Virus record (IMG/VR): IMGVR_UViG_3300044699_000035
Location: 1-60,656 of that record
DNA length: 60,656 nucleotides
Origin: a virus
Reading direction: 5' to 3' (one strand)
Shown: positions 7,148-16,032 of the stretch, one piece after another
Layout of the letters: every line of letters begins with the position of its first letter
How positions within the stretch are numbered: the first letter of the stretch is position 1
Made by a program: the position numbers and the translations under genes
Notes under the pieces: generated by a model
What the model was told of the DNA's origin: nothing
Databases searched by the model: none
Seen by the model: only the letters and a program-made list of their open reading frames with translations

Positions 7148-9040
7148 ATGACCCCTATGAACCTACCTATAATCCCCATCGACTCGAGACGTACTACGAC
7201 ACTGAGTACAGCCTCAGCAAGATCACCACTGAGGGAGACATTCGTTCCCCAAGTTTCGAGTCATCGGCCGTCAGCATCTGGAAGCCGGGTACACCCCGTG
7301 CCGTGTAGGTACACCGACCCGTTCGAGATCCGCCCATCGCATGCTGCGATCGACTGGTCCAAGCAGTGCGATGCTGGCACACAACAACTACTCGACGTGC
7401 CATCGCAGCGTGGATCTACAACTGCTACCCCGCTATGTACCTGGCTCGATGTGCATGGCGCACCGCACTACGGGGTTTTCGACCGGCGTTCAGCCTTGCC
7501 AAGCTGCTCGAAACCTCGCAGCTGGGGAAGAAGGGCGACGAGGTGGTGCGTGCGATTGGGAAGCGACAGAAAGACTTTACACCCGTAGAGCTCGCGCAGT
7601 ACGGGGTGTATTGCTGCGGTGACAACCACGGGTGCATGAACCTGTTCAACTGGCTGCTGCCCCGCACCCCGGCGAAGGAGCTTCGCCCTCATCGACGAGG
7701 CGATCCGGTGCTTCACCGACCCGCGGCTCGGCCTAAACAAGGAGATACTAAGAGAGCACTATGAGGGAGTAGTTGCTCGGAAGCAGGCGAACTATATCTG
7801 GGCGTCGAACCTTCTCGGCTGCACTGAGGAGGAAGTGAAAGATACCATCATGTCCAACGACAAGATGGCGGCAGGCGTTGGTCGAGCTCGGGGTCGACCC
7901 GCCGATGAAGATCTCCAAGACCACGAACAAGCTGGCCTACGCATTCGCCAAGACCGACGACGCGTTCGTCGCCCTGCAGGAACACGAGAACGAAGCGGTG
8001 CAGATGCTGGTGACGTGCAGGCTAGGGGGCAAGTCCACGCTTGTCGGAGACCAGGGCGGCACGCCTGCTAGGCGTGGCCGATCGCGGCACCCTGCCGGTG
8101 TTCCTGAAATACTACGCTGCGCACCCCGGCCGGTAAGGTGGAGGGGACTCGCTCAACCTGCCAGAACCTGCCGCGCTCGGGGCCGATCAAGGATTCGATG
8201 GAAGCCCCGCCCCAGCACGTCATCGTGGAGGGCGACGAGGCGCAGATCGAGCCCCGGATACTGGCGTTCATCGCCGGCCAGGAGGATGTGGTGCATGCGT
8301 TCCGTGAGTGGGATGCCTGGTCGCGGACCCTGACGTGTACTGCTACACCGCATCGGGGTTCCTCGGGCGTACCATCACGAAGGCTGAGAACCCCAACGAG
8401 CGGCAGCTGGGGAAGGTAATCCGGATTGCGCTGGGCTACGGCATGGGGATCGACCGGTTCATCATCACGGCGAAGGGTCCGGACTACAAGGTGAACCTCA
8501 CGCTGGCTACCGCCACCGCAGCGCACAAGTGGTACAAGGACAATAGCCTAGCGATCACGCAGTTCTGGAAGAATTGCAACACCGCTCTTAAGAGACTTCT
8601 CGCAGGAGAAGAGTATACATTCGGGCGTGACGGGTGTATCGTCGTGAAGGCTGACGGGATACACCTCCCGTCGGGGCGGGTGCTGCGCTACCACGGGCTT
8701 ACGCAGGGAGAGAACGACGAGTACGGCAGGCCCACGTACTGGTATCAGAACCGACGCAAGTGGGTGAAGATCCATGGTGCCAAGGTGACGGAGAACATCT
8801 GCCAGTCGTTGGCAGGTTCGGTCGTTAACGATGCATGGCTACGACTCAGAGGCACACCTCTGAAGATCGTGCTGCAGGTACACGACTCGTTGGCAGGTGT
8901 GGTGCATGAAGATCAAGCGGAGGATGCGGTGGGCTGGATGCGTGAGGCGCTGGTGGCACCCGGTGAAGTGGCTCCCCGGGTTGCCGGTGAACTGCGAGGT
9001 CGGGTACCACCGTAGCTACGGGCAGATCGTAAAATCATGA
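7148..9040 (+). CDS. Family A DNA polymerase with 3'-5' exonuclease, frameshifted
   Basis: This is the replicative DNA polymerase of the Pol I (A) family. The start at 7148 gives MTPMNLPIIPID; one missing base then gives DFETYYDTEYSLSKI, the Exo I acidic motif of the proofreading domain. Polymerase motif A is GDEAQIEPRILAFIAGQ (about 8231). Motif B is NERQLGKVIRIALGYGMG (about 8395), with the conserved Lys, Arg and Tyr-Gly. Motif C is LQVHDSLAG (about 8875). The end is YHRSYGQIVKS with a stop at 9038-9040. Frame breaks occur near 7180, 7330, 7690, 7875, 8050, 8140, 8330 and 8960. The length of about 630 residues suits phage polymerases of this kind. Confidence in the family is high because all three catalytic motifs are visible. 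Confidence 0.93.
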
Positions 9041-9114
9041 TAAGCGGTGTACGGTTAACTGGATACAAGGAGCCACGCGATTTGCTCTTGGCAGTAAAGC
9101 AGTAGGCGGCAAGA

Positions 9115-9349
9115 TGTGCGCGAATGTATTCGATCTAGCCGAAGAGTGCAGGGAGTTTATAGTGCCTCCTGGGGGTACACAATTTGCATTACAGCGTCTA
9201 CGAACTTGACACGTCGCAATATGCCCAGCACGACGGTTCTGGTTGTCGCAGTGCCTATTCGGTAGATCCAAAGTACGGCAAATTCTTTCTCTCCAAGTTT
9301 GGCATCATATACACAGAGATTTACCCCGATCGTGGTAGTTTCAACATGA
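9115..9349 (+). CDS. Small hypothetical protein, frameshifted
   Basis: It starts MCANVFDLAEECREFIVPPG. After a frame break it continues VYELDTSQYAQHDGSG, YSVDPKYGKFFLSKFGI and YTEIYPDR; a final shift gives a stop at 9347-9349. It lies between the polymerase and the nuclease on the same strand. No family recognised. The 9041-9114 gap shows nothing beyond an AAGGAG at 9067. Confidence 0.35.
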
Positions 9350-9359
9350 AAGATCTTCG

Positions 9360-10008
9360 ATGGTTGTTAAGCCAATCTCCTGGTCCTTCTCGAAACTCGA
9401 GCAGTACCGCAACTGCCCGAAGCAATACCACGAGGAGGGGGGTAACGTGTCCTCAAGAACTTCACGAGGAATACACCGACGAGCGGAAGTGGGGCGACCG
9501 TGTGCACAAGTCTCTTGCTGACTACCTCAGCAAAGGTACTCCCCTTCCGAAGGCATGGACCGTGTGGCAGGAGATCGCCGACCAGTTCCGTGCGTTGAAG
9601 GGTACGCTGTACGTAGAGAATCAATTCGCCATCGACGCGCAGTTCCATCCCTGCAACTGGAAGGATTGGGACAACGCGTGGCTGCGCGGCATCGTCGATG
9701 CATTGTGGGTAGACGGCACGGTAGCAAAGGCGATCGACTGGAAGACGGGAAAGAAGAAACCGAACTCCGATCAGCTTGCGCTGTTCGCACTGCTGGTGTT
9801 CTTCCACTTCCCTGAAGTGCAGACGGTGCGCACGATGTTCGTGTGGTTGAAGACTGCGCAGAAAGACCGGGAAGATTTCACGCGCGAGGATATACCCAAG
9901 CTGTGGGCGTTGTTCACCAACGATCTGCAGCGATTGAAGAACAGCATGGAAACGGATACGTGGATACCACGCACGTCAGGCTTGTGCAGCAAGTGGTGTC
10001 CGTGGTGA
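9360..10008 (+). CDS. RecB/Cas4-like PD-(D/E)XK nuclease, frameshifted at the N-terminus
   Basis: A nuclease of the PDDEXK_1 type, expected to act in DNA replication, recombination or repair. The likely start at 9360 gives VKPISWSFSKLEQYRNCPKQ, the typical opening of the family with its first cysteine. A frame break near 9440 follows. The helical region KWGDRVHKSLADYL leads to the catalytic core: RGIVDALW supplies the Asp, and AIDWKTGKKKPNSDQLALFA supplies the Asp-x-Lys and the following Gln. The last residues, SGLCSKWCPW, include cysteines where Cas4/AddB-type relatives bind an iron-sulphur cluster; whether one is bound here is unknown. The main frame (about 9445-10008) is intact. Confidence 0.85.
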
Positions 10009-10043
10009 CCTGGTCAGTACAACGGCAAGCGGAGGAATTGGTA

Positions 10044-10224
10044 ATGGCCAAGCTGGTGATACTCACTCTGGAATATCGTGAAGCGAAAGCTCTCGCAGCA
10101 AAACTCAACGGACAACCGGTGAACGCAAATGAAGAAGCGTACAAGGAAGGGTACCGCAAGCTCATGCAGGGATTGGTCACGGCAAATCCCTTGGAACAGC
10201 GTAAAGGCCGAGCCCAAAGCTTAG
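10044..10224 (+). CDS. Small hypothetical protein (about 60 aa)
   Basis: A good ribosome site (CGGAGGAATTGGTA) precedes MAKLVILTLEYREAKALAAK, then EEAYKEGYRKLMQGLV. A one-base shift near 10200 gives the ending VKAEPKA with a stop at 10222-10224. Without the shift the frame would run into the next glycine-rich gene. Helical and charged; family not recognised. Confidence 0.5.
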
Positions 10225-10246
10225 TTTGGGTAAGAAGGATTTCACC

Positions 10247-10552
10247 ATGGAAGGCTGGTTCACAGTTCCCCGCTGGTGTAAGCGCGGTGCACTTGAGCAT
10301 GGCAGGCGGAGGGGGTGGTGGCGCTGCTTCTTATGGTGCCGGTGGAGGAGGTGCAGCTGCCACATGTCACCGTCACGCTACCCCCGCATCTGGCCCTCAA
10401 GCGGTCGCAGGCCTCATCGCATTCATGCCGCGCACACCCATCCTACCCCGATGAGATGCAGTGCTACCTCGCACTACTCGACGTACGTTACTCCCGCGCA
10501 TGGCGGCAAGCTGCCGCAACCAGTTCGTAACAACTATCAAACGTGCTCTTAA
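10247..10552 (+). CDS. Glycine-rich protein fragment resembling tail-fibre glycine-rich domains, frameshifted
   Basis: The start MEGWFTVP at 10247 joins, after one base, to PAGVSAVHLSMAGGGGGG and SYGAGGGGAA. The same pattern, F-x-VPAGVS-x-hydrophobic followed by glycine repeats, occurs in the - strand virion genes at 49.4-50.4 kb ([19 protein letters not shown]). After about 10360 the correct frame is unclear; candidates end at 10530 or 10552. A glycine-rich structural or adhesion domain on the early strand is unusual. It may belong with the hydrolase-like gene that follows. Confidence 0.35.
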   Translation: MEGWFTVPRWCKRGALEHGRRRGWWRCFLWCRWRRCSCHMSPSRYPRIWPSSGRRPHRIHAAHTHPTPMRCSATSHYSTYVTPAHGGKLPQPVRNNYQTCS

Positions 10553-10564
10553 AGGAGAATGACA

Positions 10565-11418
10565 ATGATCAAAGAATGGCTACGCAAGGTTGTCGGATGC
10601 CCCGATCCCGATACCGCCAGAACCGCCTGACCCCTAACCGTAAGCTGCTCTACGCCTACTACGGGGCCGACTCCGCGCAGATCACCTCAACGTACCAGCA
10701 CGTCAACCTCGTGCACATCGGCGCGTGGGGTGATTGGGAATCGCTACAGGGGCGCATCAACCTGATCAACGACATCGTTGCCATGGCGCAGCAAGCCAAG
10801 GGTGCCAACCTCCCGGTCATGCTGACGATGGACTTCTGCTTGTTCGAGCAGACCAACCCGCGTGTCCCACTGCCGGGAGAAGTATCGCGTACCTACATGG
10901 ATACGTTCTTCACCCGCCTGCGCAACGAGAACCTACTCGACACCGTGGTCGCGTTCTACGTCATCGACGAACCCAACATCCATGAAGTCGCCGTGTCGAA
11001 CCAGGACATGATCAACACCAACAACTGGCTGCGTGCGGTGGCGGGGTTCTATTGGGACCCGACGAAGCCGCTGCCCCTGGCCGTTATCTACGGTGCGGGA
11101 GGGGGCAACTCGATCAACAACCTGCCCGGTATCTCGACCTTCGACTGGTGTGGGATCGACAACTACGGCAGCAACATCTTCAGCAACGGACAGTACAACA
11201 CGCTCCTCTCACAGATGCGCCTCGAACAGCAGACGATCTACGTCCCCGGCGGGGCCAACCCATGGCGGGAAGATCCGATGCCGTACTACACTCGTGCGTT
11301 GCAAGACCCTCGCGTTGTGATGATCATGCCGTTCATCTGGATCACGCCGGATGGCATTGCCGGCAACGGCATGGCACCGCAGTACGAGGCCGTTGGTTCT
11401 CTGATCGTAAACCCATAG
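10565..11418 (+). CDS. Putative TIM-barrel glycoside hydrolase-like protein, frameshifted near the start
   Basis: A strong ribosome site (AAAGGAGAATGACA) precedes MIKEWLRKVVGCPDPDTAR. One shift near 10620 then gives an open frame from NRKLLYAYYGADS to the stop at 11418. The pattern of alternating strands and helices with HIGAWGDWESL, AFYVIDEPNIHEV (the Asp-Glu-Pro at a barrel strand end), STFDWCGIDNYGSN and MPFIWITPDGI resembles cellulase-type (alpha/beta)8 glycosidases. The catalytic acid would be the Glu of DEP. The family is not pinned down, and a non-catalytic barrel is possible. No signal peptide is evident. It may degrade host surface glycan or be a virion component. Confidence 0.55.
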
Positions 11419-11428
11419 GAGCACATCA

Positions 11429-11948
11429 ATGCAGTTCTTCCCAGCAAATCTGCCGTACCCGAAGTGGCCCAACGTATCCGGCATCTTCACCCTGATGATC
11501 ACGGCCGAACAAACGGGGGATTGGAAACCCGTCGAAGGCGTACTTCAAAGACCCGGCCAACAACCAGAACATCAAGGATGCGATCGGTGCAGGCAACATG
11601 TGGTACAACGCATTCAATCCGAACCCGAACGTGTACCCGACGACGCCGGCCAGCCTTGGCATGAACTGAAACGCTGCCTTGGTTCCCGTCGCCGAACGAG
11701 CAAGTCAACTCAACGGTGATCACCGTTGACGGGCGGCAAGGTGTCAGCATCAGCGAGCTCCGGCGGCATTCCGATGTGGATCTCGTTCGATCCCCACGTT
11801 TCCGAACGATGCCCGGCGGTGGACGTCGTACGGTGCGGGCAGCACCGGGTACCTCTACCCTTCCAAAGGACAGACGGTGTACTCGAAGCAAACGGGCGGC
11901 GACATCAGCGGCGTTCCCGATATCCACATGTCCGTGGAATCGCTGTAA
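11429..11948 (+). CDS. Hypothetical protein, possibly structural, frameshifted
   Basis: It begins MQFFPANLPYPKWPNVSGIF eleven bases after the hydrolase-like gene. Joined frames give YFKDPANNQNIKDAIGAGNM, then SPNEQVNSTVITVDG, then KVSASASSGGIPMWISF, and end TVYSKQTGGDISGVPDIHMS with a stop at 11946-11948. It is rich in Asn, Ser, Gly and Pro, as in beta-structured secreted or virion proteins. It ends ten bases before a strong terminator, so it closes a transcription unit. Confidence 0.45.
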
Positions 11949-11958
11949 CCTTTTCGGT

Positions 11959-11979
11959 GGGGGCGCAAGCCCCCTTTTT
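11959..11979 (+). terminator. Rho-independent terminator
   Basis: A perfect 6-bp stem (GGGGGC / GCCCCC) with a GCAA tetraloop is followed by five T. It separates the hydrolase-like unit from the nuclease/helicase gene, which starts 15 bases later with its own ribosome site (TTTGGAGCAATC). A promoter or anti-termination would be needed for downstream expression. Confidence 0.9.
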
Positions 11980-11993
11980 ATTTGGAGCAATCA

Positions 11994-14135
11994 TGGCGCA
12001 GACTTGGCTCGACAAGCCACGCGGTAACTGGTGGACGAAGGAAGCTGTGGGGTCCGTGACCCAGGCGAACGTAAGCAAGGGAGTCGAAGTCGACGGGGTT
12101 ACGCAGATGATGATCGCTGCGTACAAGCAATGGGCGGATCTGGAAGTGCTGATCAACGCGATCGACGAGGACTTCACTGTGGATCATGAAGTGATGGCCA
12201 AGATCAAAGACCGGCATTCGAAGTACAAACTTAAGATCGACCAAGCCGCAGCATGGCGGGCTGGTGTAAGTGGCGGAGTCATGACACCGGAAGGGGAGTT
12301 GAAGAAAGAAATAAAAGAAGAACTAAACTGGTGGACCCCTCTCTGGTACTACATGCCGGTGTCGTGTGGCTTCGGTAAACAGGGCATTCCCGATTTCATC
12401 ATCTGCGCTAACGGCCGGTTCCTCTCCATCGAAACGAAGGACAAGGGGAAGAAAAGAACTCCACTACAAAATTTACAGAACACCGAAATAACCTTGGCTC
12501 AGGGTATTGCTCTACTGATATTCCCTGAGGAAATCGAAAACGTTCGTAGCTATCTCGGATGTGCGGGTGTACACAACGTGCAACTACTTCCAAATAACAA
12601 ACTAGCAATACGGGTGCGGGACCCGAACGTGATCCTCACGCTGATCCCTCACGCCACGCTGCACAAAGACAACGTACTTACGATGCCGCATCGGCTCGAG
12701 GAGACGAAGGTCCTGCGTAACCTGGGCATCAAGGTGCCCGCTCCGATCATCAGCAACTACGACTGGCCGCGAGACACGCGGCAGATACCGCAGCCGTTCC
12801 ACCATCAGATCGAAACCGCGGCGTTCATGACCATGAACCGCAAGTGCTTCGTGCTGCTGGACATGGGGCTGGGGAAAACGATCGCATCGCTGTGGGCCGC
12901 GGACTGGCTGATGAAACAGGGCATCATCAGGAAGGTGCTGATCCTGTCCACGCTCTCCACCCTCGACATAACGTGGCAGCGCGAGCTCTTCCGCAATCTC
13001 ATGCACCGCAAGTCGATGGTGGTGCACGGCACCAAGCATCAACGCATGTGCGCTTTGACTGAAGACGTCGACTTCTTCATCATGAACCATCACGGCATGC
13101 TGGTGATGGGCGACGAGTTGCCGGCGCGCAACGACATTGATCTCGTGATCCTCGACGAAGCGTCGATGGTCCGCAACTCGCAGACCAAGATCTACAAGGC
13201 GTTGAAGAAGTACCTACGCCCTGATCAGTGGCTGTGGCTGCTCACCGGCCGTCCGTGTCCTGGCGGTCCCGTCGATGCATGGGCACTGGCGCAGTTGGTG
13301 TCGCCTGATCGTGTGCCCAAGTTCTTCACCCGGTGGAAGGACGAGACGATGCGCAAGGTGTCCATGTTCAAGTGGGTGCCGCGGGAAGGATCAACGCAAC
13401 GTATGCACGACGCGATGCAACCAGCGATCCGCTTCGCCAAGAAGGACTTGCCTCGATCTGCCGCCGGTCACGTACCTCGATCGCGCGTCGCCCATGTCGG
13501 ATACGCAGCAGGCGTACTACAACATGATGAAGTCGCAGATGGTGATCTACGCGCAGGAGCACCAGATAACCTCGGTCAACGCGGCGATCCTCCTCGGCAA
13601 ACTGCTGCAGATCTGTGCCGGGGCGGTGAAGACGGACGCGGGGGAGTACATCGGGCTCGACATGGCTCCGCGTCTGAACGTCCTCGACGAGTGCATGGAG
13701 CAGGCGCAGGCCAAGGTCATCGTCGTTGTGCCGTACACCGGAGCGCTGCGCCTTGTAGCCGAACACGTTCGCAAGACCTACAGCTGCGAGATAATCGACG
13801 GTAATGTGAACCGCGGTAAGCGCAAGGAAATCTTCACGGCGTTCGTGGATCACGCGCACCCACAAGCTATTGTGGCTCACCCCAAGGTGATATCCCATGG
13901 GTTGAATCTGACCCAGGCGGATCTCATCGTTTGGTTTTCTCCAGTACACTCGCTCGACATGTATGAGCAGGCGAACGAGCGCATGGCCCGTCCTGGGCAG
14001 AAGCTGGAAACCAACATCGTCCACATCGGAGGATGCCCGCTTGAGTGGGGTGTATACAAAGTGCTGCGCACCCGCGGTGCAGCACAGGAAGAATTGCTTG
14101 AGATGTTCAGGCAAGAGTTGCAATTAAGTCCGTAG
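11994..14135 (+). CDS. VRR-NUC nuclease fused to SNF2-type helicase
   Basis: The frame is open from MAQTWLDKPRGNWW to about 13455, where one indel moves it to the frame ending at 14135 (RQELQLSP). The N-terminal part (to about 12590) contains a VRR-NUC fold: FGKQGIPDFIICANGRFLSI, ETKDKGKKRTPLQ and QGIALLIF, with the Asp and Glu-x-Lys of a PD-(D/E)XK site. The C-terminal part is an SNF2-like superfamily 2 helicase: LLDMGLGKTIASLW (motif I, about 12858), VILDEASMVRN (motif II), WLLTGRPCPGGP (motif III), VISHGLNLTQADLIVWFSP (motif V) and YEQANERMARPGQ (motif VI). In other phages I know these as adjacent genes, so the fusion may be real or result from a lost base near 12590, where VQLLPNNKLAIRVRDP could be a separate GTG start. 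The role is DNA recombination, repair or replication. Confidence 0.85.
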
Positions 14136-14174
14136 TAGTTTATAGTCGTAGTAACTAGCACAGGAGGTGGGGCC

Positions 14175-14579
14175 ATGGAAATCAACACCATGGAAGAAGC
14201 CGCTTTGGCTTATCGCAAGATCGAAGAGAAGCTGGAAGCGGAGCAAGCTGCGTTCGAAGCAAAGACCGCGAAGCACAAGCAAGCAATGGAACAGCTGACA
14301 GTGGTCATGACCGCCATGCTGAACCGTGCCGGTGTCGCATCGATGAACATCCCTGGTGTAGCTGAGATCAAGCTGGTGCCGAAGCGTACCTTCGGCTGCA
14401 GTGACTGGGATGCGTTCATGACTTGGTTGGTGGAGCAGAACATGCCGGAGCTCCTGCAGAAACGTATTCATGAAGCGAACATGCAGCACGTCGTGGACAC
14501 GCACGGTGGTGGGAACTTCCTCCCCCCGGGCGTGAAAGTACACACCGTCAACACCCTGAAGGTCCTGAAAGGAAAATGA
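14175..14579 (+). CDS. Conserved phage protein of unknown function (134 aa)
   Basis: The frame is intact. The first ATG at 14175 follows CACAGGAGGTGGGGCC. The N-terminal third is a coiled-coil-like helix (EEKLEAEQAAFEAKTAKHKQ). It is followed by VPKRTFGCSDWDAFMTWLVE, LLQKRIHEANMQHVV and LPPGVKVHTVNTLKVLKG. Small proteins with this layout (helix, then a SDW..F segment and KRIH..N) are common in phage replication modules next to ssDNA-binding proteins. I cannot give a function. It sits one base before the ssDNA-binding-like gene. Confidence 0.6.
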   Translation: MEINTMEEAALAYRKIEEKLEAEQAAFEAKTAKHKQAMEQLTVVMTAMLNRAGVASMNIPGVAEIKLVPKRTFGCSDWDAFMTWLVEQNMPELLQKRIHEANMQHVVDTHGGGNFLPPGVKVHTVNTLKVLKGK

Positions 14580-14580
14580 T

Positions 14581-15691
14581 ATGACCACCGCAATCGCAAT
14601 CTTCGAGCAACCGACTACCGTACCGGCGTACCTGAAGGAGAGCCCCGTTGCCAAGACGCTGGCGACACAGATGGAAGGTGGGCTTGCCGGCCGATCGATC
14701 AACCGCATTTCTCTTCGAAATGGAAAGTTTCGGTTCAACATCAAGGGTGTCGAAGTCGGCGTGCAGCAAGGCGACAATCTCGACGTCGTGATCATCGCCG
14801 CCAACCCGGCTGTGTCGCGGATCTACTACGCAGGTGCGTACGACGCACAGGCGGAAGGTACTCGTCCCGACTGCTACTCGAGGAACGGTGAAACGCCCGA
14901 AGCTGACTCGCCCAACCGGCAAGCCGACAAGTGCGCGCTGTGTCCGCAGAACGCAGTCAACTCCTCGCGTAGTGGCCAGGGCAAGGCGTGCGCGTACAAG
15001 AAGCGCGTCATCGTGGTCGACCCGACGAACATCATGGGTACTGCGTTCGCCATGGATATCGCCGCGATGGGGCTCTTCGGCGAAGACGACAAGGCCAACC
15101 GCAAGTTCAATCTGAAGTCGTACATCGAAGCGCTCAAGGCCAACGGGTTCATCATCCCGGCCGTCGTCACGCGCATGACGTTCGACGACGAGGAGTCGGT
15201 GCCCAAGCTCCTGTTCACCCCGATGCGCGCCCTCACTGCGGAGGAGTGGGCCCATGTCGAACAGCGCGCGGTCGACCCGGTGATCAAGGAAATGCTGGAT
15301 GAGGTGCAGAACGAGGATGCGCAAGTGCCCAAGCAACAAGGCACTACCGCCGCCCTACCGCAAGCCACCGCACCAGCACCGCAACAGACGGCTCCGCAGC
15401 CCACGGCACAGCCGGTCCCGGCTGCGCCCGCCCAGCACACCCCCGCTCCCCCGCGCGCACGTCGGGGACGCCCGCCTGCGGCCGACACGCCGCCTGTCGC
15501 AGCACCGCAGCCGACGGCGGCTCCGCCTGCGGCGGCTACCGGCTGCCCCAGCCTGCCGTGCTACTCGGGCTTCGCGTTTCACGGCTCCGGCCACGGCTGC
15601 ACCGCCGCCTGCGGCACCGCCCGCTGCAGCCACCGCGGCTCCCGCTCCTGGCGGGGGGTTCACGATCGATCTCGACAACTTCGATCTGTGA
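14581..15691 (+). CDS. Putative ssDNA-binding protein, frameshifted in the Pro/Ala linker
   Basis: Residues 1 to about 240 form a compact domain with four cysteines at about 98, 118, 121 and 137 (RPDCYS, DKCALCPQN, KACAYKK), suggesting a zinc site. A long Ala/Pro/Gln linker follows. The frame slips near 15545, and the gene ends GGGFTIDLDNFDL at 15691. An acidic hydrophobic tail after a low-complexity linker is how bacterial and phage SSBs recruit partners. Its place between nuclease/helicase and primase genes fits. Without the frame correction the frame would run to 15726 with a non-acidic end. Confidence 0.65.
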
Positions 15692-15697
15692 TGCACC

Positions 15698-15991
15698 ATG
15701 ACCACCAACGACGAGGACTTCGATGACATCGAAGTAAGTGAGCCGATGCGCGGGGTGCCACTGCCCCGTGCCGGCGGGTTCCTCGGACGTTTGCGGCCCA
15801 AGCTTGAGCAGTTGACGGTGGGAATGGTGCTCGAACTAAAGAACGTGACGGCGAAGCAAGAGAAATACCTCCGGCAGAAATTGCCGGAGGTAGGTCGTTC
15901 AATGGACATGCGGTACTCGATTCGCGTGGCCACGAACTACCGCGCTCCCGCAGCTGGGAAACGCACCTTGCACGTTCATCGCGTTGAATAG
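15698..15991 (+). CDS. Hypothetical phage protein (97 aa)
   Basis: An intact ORF with an acidic start (MTTNDEDFDDIEVSEPM), then LTVGMVLELKNVTAKQEKY and a basic, beta-rich end (YSIRVATNYRAPAAGKRTLH). It begins seven bases after the SSB-like gene and is probably co-translated. No known domain; a DNA-associated role is only suggested by context. Confidence 0.55.
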   Translation: MTTNDEDFDDIEVSEPMRGVPLPRAGGFLGRLRPKLEQLTVGMVLELKNVTAKQEKYLRQKLPEVGRSMDMRYSIRVATNYRAPAAGKRTLHVHRVE

Positions 15992-16032
15992 TATCGTGCC
16001 CCCTTACCCACCCAATTTGCTGAGGACTTACG

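Noticed and set aside
11499-11990. A 163-codon - strand frame opposite the 11.43-11.95 kb gene
   Set aside because: No ribosome site, no known domain, and it crosses the + strand terminator hairpin.
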